Part shown: positions 1 to 6,166 of the stretch, one piece after another
Layout: each line of letters begins with the position of its first letter
Numbering within the stretch: the first letter of the stretch is position 1
Program-made: the position numbers and the translations under genes
The notes under the pieces: model-generated
Databases searched by the model: none
Told to the model about the DNA's origin: nothing
Seen by the model: the letters and a program-made list of their open reading frames with translations, nothing else
Origin: CAWDLX01 sp046728155
GTDB lineage: Bacteria > Actinomycetota > Actinomycetes > Mycobacteriales > Micromonosporaceae
NCBI GenBank assembly: GCA_046728155.1
Contig: JBKPDY010000085.1
Coordinates: 1 to 10,983, forward strand
Direction of reading: 5' to 3'
DNA length: 10,983 nt

Positions 1-243
1 GGTGTGGTGGATGTCGTAGTGCAGGCCGGCGAATGCGGCGCGCAGCCACAGTGCGGTGGAGTAGAAGCCGGCCGGGCCCGGAACCCGCGACGACGGTGGC
101 TGGACCGGGTTCTCGCGGTCCGCGGCGTGCGGGTGATACAAGGAGTCGAAGTCGGCCCGGTCCCCGCCGGCCATGGTGTGGATGCTGCGCACCGCAACCG
201 TGTTCGGGTCGGCCGACACGGCGGAGGAGGAACTGGCGGTCAT
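1..243 (-). CDS. SnoaL/NTF2-like ester cyclase-type protein, C-terminus cut by window edge
   Basis: The minus strand carries 81 open codons from an ATG at 243 to the window edge with no stop. The protein starts MTASSSSAVSADPNTVAVRS, then has the pattern DFDSLYHPHAADRENP (about residues 31-46) and PGPAGFYSTALWLRAAFAGL (about 55-74). This layout (a short N-terminal helix, acidic/aromatic F-x-x-LY-x-P, then a PGPAGF turn and the helix LWLRAAF) matches SnoaL-like polyketide cyclase/NTF2-fold proteins annotated as ester cyclases. GGAG lies 6-7 nt upstream of the ATG, supporting this start. These proteins are small cytoplasmic cone-barrel domains that bind or isomerise hydrophobic small molecules; the substrate is unknown. 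It is divergent from the TetR gene with a perfect palindrome between them, so it is the likely TetR target. The missing C-terminus prevents a check of catalytic residues. Confidence 0.75.
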   Translation of the reverse strand, partial: MTASSSSAVSADPNTVAVRSIHTMAGGDRADFDSLYHPHAADRENPVQPPSSRVPGPAGFYSTALWLRAAFAGLHYDIHHT

Positions 244-254
244 GATGACTCCAA

Positions 255-279
255 TCAGATACAGTTTGACTGTATCTGA
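255..279. promoter_or_regulatory. Perfect palindromic operator, probable TetR binding site
   Basis: An 11-bp inverted repeat without mismatch: TCAGATACAGT (255-265), spacer TTG, ACTGTATCTGA (269-279). It lies in the 51-nt gap between the divergent SnoaL-like gene (ATG at 243) and the TetR gene (GTG at 295), so a bound repressor would cover both start regions. TetR-family proteins bind palindromes of this size and often control a divergent neighbour and themselves. The match to this particular regulator is inferred from position. Confidence 0.8.
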
Positions 280-294
280 ATCTTGGAGCCGGCG

Positions 295-933
295 GTGACG
301 GAAGTCAAGAGATCCTACGACGCGTCCAGACGGCGCGAGCAGGCCCGTGCCCGGCGCCTCGCCGTGGTGCTGGCCGCCCGTGACCTGTTCGAGCGGGACG
401 GGTTCCGCCCGACGACGATCGCCGCGATCGCCGCGCACGCGGGCGTCTCGGCGGAAAGCGTCTACAAGGGCTTCGGCAGCAAGGCCGCAGTGGCCAAGGC
501 GGTGTTCGATCTCGTGATCGCCGGTGATGACGAACCGGTACCGGTCGCCGAGCGCCCGGCGATGCAGGCGGTGCGCGACGAGCCCGACGTCCGGCGCAAG
601 ATCGCAATGTTCACCCAGGGCCTGGCGCAGCGGCAGGCGCGCTCGGCGAAGGTCCAGATCCTCATCCGCGACGGCCGGCACGTCGACGACTCGCTTGCCC
701 CGATCTGGGCGAAGCTGAACGACGAGGGCCTGGCCGGCATGACGATGCTGGGCCGCCACTTGCTCGACACCGGCCAGCTCCGCGATGGGATCGGCCTCGA
801 CGAGGTCCGCGACGTGCTGTGGAACTACCTCGCGATCGACACCCACGAACGGCTCGTCCTCACCCAGGGCTGGCCGCTCGGCCGATACTCGGTGTGGCTT
901 GCCCATGCCATTACCAGCGCCATTTGCCCGTAG
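295..933 (+). CDS. TetR/AcrR-family transcriptional regulator
   Basis: 212 aa from GTG at 295, chosen because GGAG (285-288) sits 6 nt upstream; an in-frame TTG at 283 overlaps that ribosome site and is less likely. The N-terminal domain (about residues 12-75) is a typical TetR DNA-binding domain, with a helix-turn-helix around residues 41-60 (TIAAIAAHAGVSAESVYKGF) and the following SKAAVAKAVFD helix. The rest is a helical ligand/dimer domain, including a region around 147-175 (LARHLLDTGQLR-like) and a C-terminal tail WLAHAITSAICP. Length is usual for the family. It probably represses the divergent SnoaL-like gene and itself through the palindrome at 255-279. The ligand is unknown. The stop codon lies about 70 nt before an IS630 transposase, so anything once transcribed downstream has been displaced. 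Confidence 0.88.
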   Translation: MTEVKRSYDASRRREQARARRLAVVLAARDLFERDGFRPTTIAAIAAHAGVSAESVYKGFGSKAAVAKAVFDLVIAGDDEPVPVAERPAMQAVRDEPDVRRKIAMFTQGLAQRQARSAKVQILIRDGRHVDDSLAPIWAKLNDEGLAGMTMLGRHLLDTGQLRDGIGLDEVRDVLWNYLAIDTHERLVLTQGWPLGRYSVWLAHAITSAICP

Positions 934-2147
934 TCAGTTTGTTTGCCGGGCCTGCCCGGCTGGCCGCTGTTCTGGTGAACCGCGGTCGTTCAGACTGGGC
1001 CGGTGGCCGAGCGTGTGCGGGTGCGTGAGATCGATGATGAGGAGGGCCGTCGGCTGGTGCGGATTGTGCGCCGTGACAGCGGGTCGGTGGTGACCTGGCG
1101 GCGGGCGCAGATGGTCCTGCTGTCCGCGCAGGGCATGGACGTGGCCGGGATCGCGAAGGTGGCCTTCACCAGCGAGGACCGGGTCCGCGATGTGATCCAT
1201 AACTTCAACGCCGACGGGTTCGATTCTCTGTATCCGAGGTACCAGGGCGGTCGGCCGCCGAAATTCACGCTGGCGCAGCGGCGGGAGATCAAGAAGACCG
1301 CCAAGTCCCACCCAGCGGACCATGGCCTGCCCTTCTCGACGTGGAGCCTGCCGAAGCTGGCAGAGTTCCAGGTGGCTGAGGGGGTGGTCGACGACATCTC
1401 CCACGAGGGCCTGCGCATGCTGCTGCGCGAGGAGGGCGTCACCTTTCAACGGCTGAAAACCTGGAAGGCCTCCACCGACCCGGACTACGCGGTGAAGAAG
1501 GCCCGGGTCGAGCACCTGTATGCGATCGCCGACCGTGAAGTCGTCCCCGAACCCGGCGAACCGGAGATCGTTTTCTGCGTGGACGAGTTCGGGCCGCTGA
1601 ACCTCCAGCCGCATCCGGGGCGGCAATGGGCGGCGGCCGGCGGCAAGAACAAAGAACCCGGCCGCAGACCACGGCCGCGCCGCCGGTCCACCTACCGGCG
1701 CACTGCCGGGGTGCGCCACCAGTTCGCCGCCTACGAGCTGGGCGAAGACAAGCTCTATGGGCACATCAAGCCGCGCAAGAACCGGGCCCGGTTCCTGGAG
1801 TTCTGCCGCTACCTGCGCACCCTCTACCAGCCCGATGTCCGCATCGCGATCATCTGTGACAACTTCGCACCCCACCTGACCACCCGCAAGGACAAGCGCG
1901 TCGGCCAGTGGGCCGCGGCAAACAACACCGAGATCGCCTACACCCCGACGAATTCATCCTGGTTAAACCGCATCGAGGCGCAGTTCACCGCGCTGCGGTA
2001 CTTCGCTCTCGACGGCACCGACCACCCCAGCCACCGCGAGCAGGCCAGCATGATCCGCCGGTACATCATCTGGCGCAACAACCACGCCTACGACCAACGA
2101 CTCCGCCAGGTCGTCGCCAGGGCAAACGTTGCCTGAAGCGGCACTAG
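931..2147 (+). mobile_element. Approximate extent of IS630-type insertion sequence A
   Basis: The transposase at 1003-2136 must belong to an element of about 1.2 kb. IS630 elements duplicate a TA dinucleotide. Candidate TA sites are 931-932 (inside the TetR stop codon TAG) and 2145-2146 (inside CTAG at 2144-2147). Inside these, GTTTGCC (941-947) and GGCAAAC (2121-2127) are inverted but sit at different distances from the ends, so the borders are a proposal only. Confidence 0.4.
1003..2136 (+). CDS. IS630-family transposase, apparently intact
   Basis: 377 aa from GTG at 1003. The N-terminal part (about residues 30-90) is a helix-turn-helix DNA-binding region (ALLSAQGMD-like, then a GGRPPKF hinge). 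The DDE nuclease follows: D194 in FCVDEFGPLNLQPHPGRQW, D286 in IAIICDNFAPH, and E325 in NSSWLNRIEAQF, with 38 residues between the last two acids. The ending (ALRYFALDGTDHPSH, then YIIWRNNHAYD) is typical of this IS630 subgroup. No stop or frameshift interrupts it, so it may be active. No strong ribosome site is visible. Terminal inverted repeats were not found convincingly; GTTTGCC at 941-947 and its complement GGCAAAC at 2121-2127 are the best match. The stop lies 7 nt from the convergent SnoaL-like gene. Confidence 0.92.
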   Translation: MAERVRVREIDDEEGRRLVRIVRRDSGSVVTWRRAQMVLLSAQGMDVAGIAKVAFTSEDRVRDVIHNFNADGFDSLYPRYQGGRPPKFTLAQRREIKKTAKSHPADHGLPFSTWSLPKLAEFQVAEGVVDDISHEGLRMLLREEGVTFQRLKTWKASTDPDYAVKKARVEHLYAIADREVVPEPGEPEIVFCVDEFGPLNLQPHPGRQWAAAGGKNKEPGRRPRPRRRSTYRRTAGVRHQFAAYELGEDKLYGHIKPRKNRARFLEFCRYLRTLYQPDVRIAIICDNFAPHLTTRKDKRVGQWAAANNTEIAYTPTNSSWLNRIEAQFTALRYFALDGTDHPSHREQASMIRRYIIWRNNHAYDQRLRQVVARANVA

Positions 2148-2575
2148 GATGATGGTCCTGGCAGCGCGCCGACCTGCTGCAAGACTTGTGCGACGTCCAC
2201 TACTGACCAGTACTCGACGATCTTTCCGTCCCGTACCCGGTGGATGGCGATACCCGTTGTCTCGACGTCCTTGTTCGTTGCGGGGATGCCGAGCAGATCT
2301 CCTTTGTGAATGCCACGGCCGATGATCTGGCTTACGACGAGGTCACCCTCTGCCACTTGCATGGTGATTTCGTGACGCCCCGGAGTTGCGACGCGGAAGA
2401 TCTCGCTGGCCTGCTTCATCCCGTCGCGGTCCAGCGTAACGCCGGGGAAGGGAGGATTATGCGCAACGAAGTCCTCGGCGATGTACTCGTCGATCACACT
2501 CCAGTCGTCCGAATCGTTCGAGTCGACGGCCTGGATGTAGCGCCGGATAAGCTCCTTGTTCTCCCCTGCAGACAT
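2144..2575 (-). CDS. SnoaL-like polyketide cyclase / ester cyclase family protein
   Basis: 143 aa from ATG at 2575; GGAG (2582-2585) lies 6 nt upstream, which rules out the in-frame TTG and ATG further upstream. The protein has a SnoaL/NTF2-like pattern: helix NKELIRRYIQAVDS (6-19), then YIAEDFVAHNPPFPG (31-45), a central strand MQVAEGDLVVSQIIGRGIHKGDLLGIPATNK (72-102), and a C-terminal segment IAIHRVRDGKIVEYWSVVDV (109-128), followed by VLQQVGALP. The HNPP and EYW-x-x-x-D features are common in ester-cyclase-annotated members, which fold into a cone-shaped barrel and act on hydrophobic small molecules. It follows the LLM oxidoreductase by 32 nt on the same strand, so the two are probably co-transcribed. 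The stop is nearly back to back with the IS630 transposase stop. Confidence 0.88.
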   Translation of the reverse strand: MSAGENKELIRRYIQAVDSNDSDDWSVIDEYIAEDFVAHNPPFPGVTLDRDGMKQASEIFRVATPGRHEITMQVAEGDLVVSQIIGRGIHKGDLLGIPATNKDVETTGIAIHRVRDGKIVEYWSVVDVAQVLQQVGALPGPSS

Positions 2576-2607
2576 ATGCATCTCCAATTGGTTGCCGGAA
2601 CGTAAGA

Positions 2608-3579
2608 CTAGGCCGAGGCGGCCAGCGGCGGGCTATGCACTAGCGGGGCGAGGGCCTTGGTGGCCAAGGCGACGGACTCCGGCCTTGCCCCGCCGGCCAG
2701 CTCGACGATGAGGTGCTGGACGCCGGCGTCGAGGAAGGGCCGGATCATGTCGGCGATCTCGGCGGGCTCGCCGACGAACGCGCCTGCCTCGGCGGCCGGC
2801 TCGCTGATGCCGAACGGCAGGCCCCACTGGTCCCAGGCCGCCCGCGCCTGGCCGCGTGACTCGGCCACCGCCATGGTTGCTTTGTAGGTCACCGTGATCA
2901 GTGCGGGGTCGCGGCCGACGGTCGCGCAGTGCTGGCGCAAGACGTCGAGCTTGTGCGGGATCCGCGCGAGACCGTCGCCGGAGGGCAGCGACAGGTTGAT
3001 CATGTCAGCGTGCTTGGCCGCGATGCGCAGCAGCCGCTGCTCGCCGCTGCCGGCCACGAGCACCGGGATGCCGCCGGCGCGCAGCGGCCTGGGCCTCTGC
3101 GGCGCCCCCCCCCCCACCGGCTCAGGCCCGATCATCGACCGGATGACCTCGAGCGCGCGGTCGAGCATTTCCATCCGGGTGCCTACCGGCGGGAACCGGT
3201 AGCCGTAGGACTCGGCTTCGGCCTGGGTGCGCGGGTGCCCGGCGCCGATGCCGAGGATGGCGCGGCCGCCGGACAGCACGTCGAGCGTCGTGATCATCTT
3301 CGCCAGGAGCGCCGGGTTGCGGTACACCACCGAGGTTGCGAGCAACCCCAGGTCGAGCTCATGGGTGCGGGCGGCGATAGCCGCCAGGACGAGGTGAGAC
3401 TCTGGCATCGGGTCGGCCGGCCCGCCGGGGCCAATGTTGTGGACGTGGTCGGTGAGCCACAGCGCGCTGAACACGCCGGAGCCCTCGGCCGCCATGGCGA
3501 CGTCGCGTGTGTAGGCGGCGATCGAGCCGCCCGCCTCAGGTACGGGGTAGTTGGTCAGGTGCAATCCGAAGGTTGTCAT
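2608..3579 (-). CDS. LLM-class (luciferase-like) flavin/F420-dependent oxidoreductase
   Basis: 323 aa from ATG at 3579. Luciferase-like monooxygenase/F420 oxidoreductase features run in order: MTTFGLHLTNYP (strand 1), GVFSALWLTDHV (36-46, the conserved W-x-x-DH), LGLLATSVVYRNPALLAKMITTLDVLSGGRAILGIGAGHP (78-116), YGYRFPPVGTRMEMLDRALEVIRSM (125-149), then IPVLVAGSGEQRLLRIAAKHADMINL (171-196), and the C-terminal AGVQHLIVEL barrel strand. Members use reduced FMN or F420; which one is not clear. The section around residues 150-170 is shorter than usual for the family and contains an 11-G tract (see findings). No ribosome site is seen; transcription may be leaderless. It probably forms an operon with the downstream SnoaL-like gene and diverges from LuxR regulator A, its likely controller. 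Confidence 0.88.
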   Translation of the reverse strand: MTTFGLHLTNYPVPEAGGSIAAYTRDVAMAAEGSGVFSALWLTDHVHNIGPGGPADPMPESHLVLAAIAARTHELDLGLLATSVVYRNPALLAKMITTLDVLSGGRAILGIGAGHPRTQAEAESYGYRFPPVGTRMEMLDRALEVIRSMIGPEPVGGGAPQRPRPLRAGGIPVLVAGSGEQRLLRIAAKHADMINLSLPSGDGLARIPHKLDVLRQHCATVGRDPALITVTYKATMAVAESRGQARAAWDQWGLPFGISEPAAEAGAFVGEPAEIADMIRPFLDAGVQHLIVELAGGARPESVALATKALAPLVHSPPLAASA

Positions 3580-3591
3580 GGCACCGAGACT

Positions 3592-3613
3592 GCGGCAGCA
3601 CCGCGGCTGCCGC
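3592..3613. promoter_or_regulatory. Inverted repeat in the LLM/LuxR-A divergent promoter region
   Basis: GCGGCAGC (3592-3599) and GCTGCCGC (3606-3613) form perfect 8-bp arms around a 6-nt spacer. The repeat lies just upstream of the LLM start in the 88-nt divergent gap. It could be an operator for the LLM operon or a hairpin in an upstream transcript. Confidence 0.4.
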
Positions 3614-3630
3614 CATGCCAGTTTCCTGGG

Positions 3631-3667
3631 GTGTCAGTCCGGCTGGTGGTTCCGTACCGTGGGAACC
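3631..3667 (+). promoter_or_regulatory. Probable leaderless promoter of LuxR regulator A with overlapping palindrome
   Basis: A -10-like TACCGT (3655-3660) ends 7 nt before the ATG at 3668, and a 4/6 match to TTGACA (GTGTCA, 3631-3636) lies 18 nt upstream. That spacing would start the transcript at or beside the start codon, a common leaderless arrangement in actinomycetes. A palindrome, TGGTTCC (3647-3653) and GGAACCA (3662-3668) with 8 nt between, encloses the -10 box and suggests autoregulation. Confidence 0.5.
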
Positions 3668-4729
3668 ATGCCCCAGGTACCAGCCCAGCGCCGGATCGAC
3701 GCGCTCACCGAGCGCTGCTATACCGGCCTGGACGCCATGACCCTAGGGCGTGAGGTCGTCCGCCGCCTAAGGCGGGTGCTGTGGGTCGATGCCGCCTTCG
3801 TCGCCACCGTCGACCCAGCGACGCTGCTGTTCACGTCGGCGGCAAGCGAGGACCCGCTCATCGGGGCTGCTCCGCTGTTCCTTGCCAACGAGCTCGGCGG
3901 GCTTGACGTCAACCGGTTCACCGACCTGGCCGCCGCCCCGGTTCCGGTGCGGACGCTGGACCAGGCCACTCGCGGCGACCGGGACGAAAGCGCCCGGCAC
4001 GCGGAGATCATGCGGCCGCTGGGCCTCGGCGACGAGCTGAGGGTCGCGCTGCGGACCCGGCAGGCGTGCTGGGGAGTGATGTGCCTGCACCGGGAGGCCG
4101 GAGCGGCGGGGTTCTCCCAGCAGGACCGCGACATCGTCACCAAGATCGCGCCACATGTGGCCGAGGGGCTGCGCCGGGCGCTGCTGGCCGGGCACGCCCA
4201 GGACCCGCGCCCGGCGCTGGGGCACGGGGTGGTCATACTCGACGCGGCCGGCTCGGTCACCTCCGTGAACGACGCCGCGGAACGCTGGCTGGCACAGATC
4301 CCCGACAGCGACTGGCCTAGCTCATGCGAGCTGCCGGTGCCCCTGCTCGCAGCGGCCGCCGCAGCCGGCCACGCCGGGGCGGGCCAGGGGCACCCGGCGG
4401 CCGCCGTCCGGCTGCGCACCATCGGCGGGGACTGGCTGTCGGTCCACGCCTCGCGGCTGCACGGCTCCGGTGACCGATCCACCGTCTTGGTGCTCGAGGA
4501 GCCTGGCCCCGGCGAGGTCACATCGTTGATCCTGGACAGCCACGGCGTCACGGGCGCCCAGGCCAAGGTGGTGGCGCTGGTCCTGCGGGGATACTCCACC
4601 AAGCAGATCGTCAGCCAGCTGGCCATCAGCCAGTACACGGTCCAAGAGCACCTCAGGGCCGTGTTCGACAAGCTCGGCGTCCGCAGCCGCCAGGAACTGG
4701 CCGCCGCCCTGCTCCGGCCCGGGCACTAG
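3668..4729 (+). CDS. GAF-like domain LuxR-family transcriptional regulator (A)
   Basis: 353 aa from ATG at 3668. An earlier in-frame start would run back into the divergent LLM gene, so it was not used. Residues about 20-170 look like a GAF-type sensor (VLWVDAAFVATVDPATLLFTS, then WGVMCLHREAGAAGFS and IAPHVAEGLRRALL). Residues about 185-280 look PAS-like (GVVILDAAGSVTSVNDAAERWL). A C-terminal LuxR/NarL helix-turn-helix follows at about 293-350 (GYSTKQIVSQLAISQYTVQEHLRAVF, then KLGVRSRQELAAALL). There is no receiver domain, so it is an orphan sensor-regulator, probably responding to a small molecule. The usual Glu of the LuxR entry motif T-x-R-E is replaced (VTGAQAK). It is a paralogue of the regulator at 7496-8653 with the same domain order. 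Position suggests control of the divergent LLM-SnoaL operon. Confidence 0.88.
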   Translation: MPQVPAQRRIDALTERCYTGLDAMTLGREVVRRLRRVLWVDAAFVATVDPATLLFTSAASEDPLIGAAPLFLANELGGLDVNRFTDLAAAPVPVRTLDQATRGDRDESARHAEIMRPLGLGDELRVALRTRQACWGVMCLHREAGAAGFSQQDRDIVTKIAPHVAEGLRRALLAGHAQDPRPALGHGVVILDAAGSVTSVNDAAERWLAQIPDSDWPSSCELPVPLLAAAAAAGHAGAGQGHPAAAVRLRTIGGDWLSVHASRLHGSGDRSTVLVLEEPGPGEVTSLILDSHGVTGAQAKVVALVLRGYSTKQIVSQLAISQYTVQEHLRAVFDKLGVRSRQELAAALLRPGH

Positions 4730-5220
4730 GCGCTCCGGTCGCTGCCTGCGCTGTATTAGTCATCTTGATCGCCTCCCCCGGCTGAGCCGACGACCGCGCT
4801 CGCTGACGGTTCTGCCAAACCCGACTCGAAGCTCGACTTCCAACCCACTATCCGACAACGCCGATCCCGCAGTGGCAAAGGCATAGACCCCAGCGCACGC
4901 CGACCAAAGGTCCCGCATGATCGGGTTCGCGTCTCGAACCGACCGATTCCGGGACGGCTCGTCGGCTACAGATCTATCTACCCCGGGCGTACAGAACTCG
5001 CAGATCTGGACGGTCTTTGGTATGCCCGCACTCAGTTACATGACCGCGCCTAACGGCGGATCCGGTGCGCCCCTCTGACCTTCGTCACGGAGCGTGATGG
5101 ACCATTAAGGCTTCCGTGGTTGCTGAGCTGATTGGCGAAGCGCGACGTCGCGACAAGTGAGTTCGACACTGTGTTCGTTCATTCGAACATCAGCGTCGGC
5201 GGTTAGGCGCCGCGGTCGGA
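4730..5220. other. Gene-poor stretch after LuxR regulator A
   Basis: About 490 bases of visibly lower GC than the flanking genes, with no gene I can support. It contains an open frame at 4769-5053 (plus) of 94 codons with no ATG, GTG or TTG, and mixed third-position bases; it is either chance or decayed coding sequence. Palindromes present are GGTTCG/CGAACC (4924-4940), GTCACGGAGCGTGAT (about 5086-5100, imperfect) and TGTTCG/CGAACA (5172-5189). No tRNA or clear terminator was seen. Confidence 0.6.
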
Positions 5221-5344
5221 TCAGGCCTTGTCCGCTGCGTTGGGTCGTAGTCGCGGGAAGAGCTCCTGCGCGGACACGCCGGGCAGGTGCAGGTGGACCT
5301 CGGTGGAGTGGCCGGCCGCGGGCCGGGACGCTGGGAGCGGCGGA

Positions 5345-5390
5345 GCGGCCCGCACCAGAATGGGAACACTCGGGGCCTGGTGCGGGCCGC
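5345..5390. repeat. 14-bp perfect inverted repeat (hairpin) in repeat unit 1
   Basis: GCGGCCCGCACCAG (5345-5358) and CTGGTGCGGGCCGC (5377-5390), with an 18-nt loop. A related imperfect copy occurs in unit 3 at 6297-6343. It would form a very stable stem but has no T-run, so a terminator role is unproven. Confidence 0.8.
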
Positions 5391-5648
5391 GTCCAGCCGC
5401 CCGCGGCGTCACCGCCCTACGACGCAGGGACCAGCCCGATACGGCCAGCCCGGACGGCGGCGCTTACGGTCGCCGCTACCACGATCAGGGGCAGGTAAAC
5501 GGGTACGGCCACGGCTGTACTGCCGGCCGGTGTGGTACTGGCCCGGGCAAGCGCGGTAACAGATGCCGGGCTCGCGCCGGTTGACAGTTACGAGACCCTG
5601 GGGGGCGGTCGCGCGAATCCTTCGGGGTTCCTCCCGCGTGACCGGGGG

Positions 5649-5697
5649 GAGCCCGCGGCGCCGTTCCTGCCCCCCGGGGTCTGGTGTCCGCGGGCTC
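5649..5697. repeat. 10-bp perfect inverted repeat between repeat units 1 and 2
   Basis: GAGCCCGCGG (5649-5658) and CCGCGGGCTC (5688-5697), with a 29-nt loop containing a C-run then a G-run. It has a close counterpart at 6077-6128, placed the same way relative to the neighbouring unit, so it belongs to the repeated block. Confidence 0.8.
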
Positions 5698-5707
5698 TCA
5701 CGAGCCG

Positions 5708-6128
5708 TTAGGGGACGTCTGGCCCGTTGATGTTCGGTCCCGGCCGTGTCTCGCGGGCGAGGATAGCGACGTTCGGCGGTCAGGCCGCGCAAGTGCAGGT
5801 GGATTTCGGCAGGGTGGCCGGGCGCGGGCCACGAGGCTTGAGCCGCTGATCTGAACGTTGGGTAAATGCGCGGTAAACGCGGCGTGTCGCCGGCCGGACG
5901 GGCGTAGCGTCGCGTTGCTCCCCGTACAGGTCTGGGGCTGGGCCTGCCCCCGTGCTCGGCCTCAGGCCCGGCCCGCACGAGACCGGCGGTAACAGATGGA
6001 GGGTTCCCGTCGGTGAAAATTACGGGGCGGTCATGCGGGATCTCCGGAACTCTGTCCGCGTGACCGAGGGGAGACCGGGAGCCCGCGGTGCCTTCCTTCC
6101 CCCGGGGTTCTGGCGTCCGCGGGCTCCC
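5708..6128 (-). pseudogene. Degenerate small-gene repeat unit 2 of 3
   Basis: On the minus strand, an ATG at 6034 with GGAG 7 nt upstream looks like a former start, but the frame stops after four codons (MTAP, TAA). The far end codes AEIHLHLRGLTAE, then shifts frame before VAILARETRPGPNINGPDVP and a TAA at 5708-5710. The shift fits a loss of 2 nt or gain of 1 after the GAA codon. GGTAACAGATG (5988-5998, plus strand) matches unit 1. The hydrophobic segment seen in the other units is not clear here. Early stop plus frameshift argue for a pseudogene. Confidence 0.5.
6077..6128. repeat. 12-bp perfect inverted repeat between repeat units 2 and 3
   Basis: GGGAGCCCGCGG (6077-6088) and CCGCGGGCTCCC (6117-6128), with a 28-nt loop carrying a pyrimidine stretch and a CCCCCGGGG core. 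It is the extended counterpart of the hairpin at 5649-5697. Confidence 0.85.
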
Positions 6129-6166
6129 ACCGATCTGTTATGGGACGTGCGCGGGGCCCGGCCGGT

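Larger units (their letters stand above)
5221..5697 (-). pseudogene. Degenerate small-gene repeat unit 1 of 3
   Basis: Read on the minus strand, the unit ends with a frame coding EVHLHLPGVSAQELFPRL before a TGA at 5221-5223. Upstream, in another frame, is a hydrophobic stretch PVYLPLIVVAATVSAAV that ends at a TAG, so the membrane part and the HLHL part are no longer joined. Further upstream the equivalent of the start codon in unit 2 is lost. The shared words GGTAACAGATG (5555-5565, plus strand) and the 10-bp hairpin at 5649-5697 tie it to unit 2. I infer a decayed small membrane-protein gene; the family is unknown to me. Confidence 0.45.

Noticed and set aside
4..279. Plus-strand 91-codon frame at the left edge
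   Set aside because: The opposite strand codes a recognisable SnoaL-like protein with a ribosome site, so this is its shadow.
934..1875. Minus-strand frame of 313 codons opposite the IS630 transposase
   Set aside because: The plus frame has clear DDE motifs; the long antisense frame reflects high GC.
2929..3753. Plus-strand 274-codon frame over the LLM gene
   Set aside because: Antisense to a well-supported oxidoreductase, rich in R, G, H and P, and without motifs.
3718..4671. Minus-strand 317-codon frame opposite LuxR regulator A
   Set aside because: Serine/arginine-rich shadow of a gene with clear GAF and HTH domains.
4924..4940. GGTTCG-CGTCT-CGAACC as a tRNA T-arm
   Set aside because: Loop and stem lengths do not fit and no acceptor, D-arm or anticodon arm could be assembled around it.
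5172..5189. TGTTCG/CGAACA palindrome as an SOS (LexA) box
   Set aside because: The actinobacterial box has CGAAC first and GTTCG second with 4 nt between; here the order is reversed and the spacing is 6 nt.
5409..5978. Minus-strand 189-codon frame across repeat units 1 and 2
   Set aside because: It crosses the unit border and reads the membrane segment out of its hydrophobic frame; the arginine/proline-rich product looks like a GC artefact.
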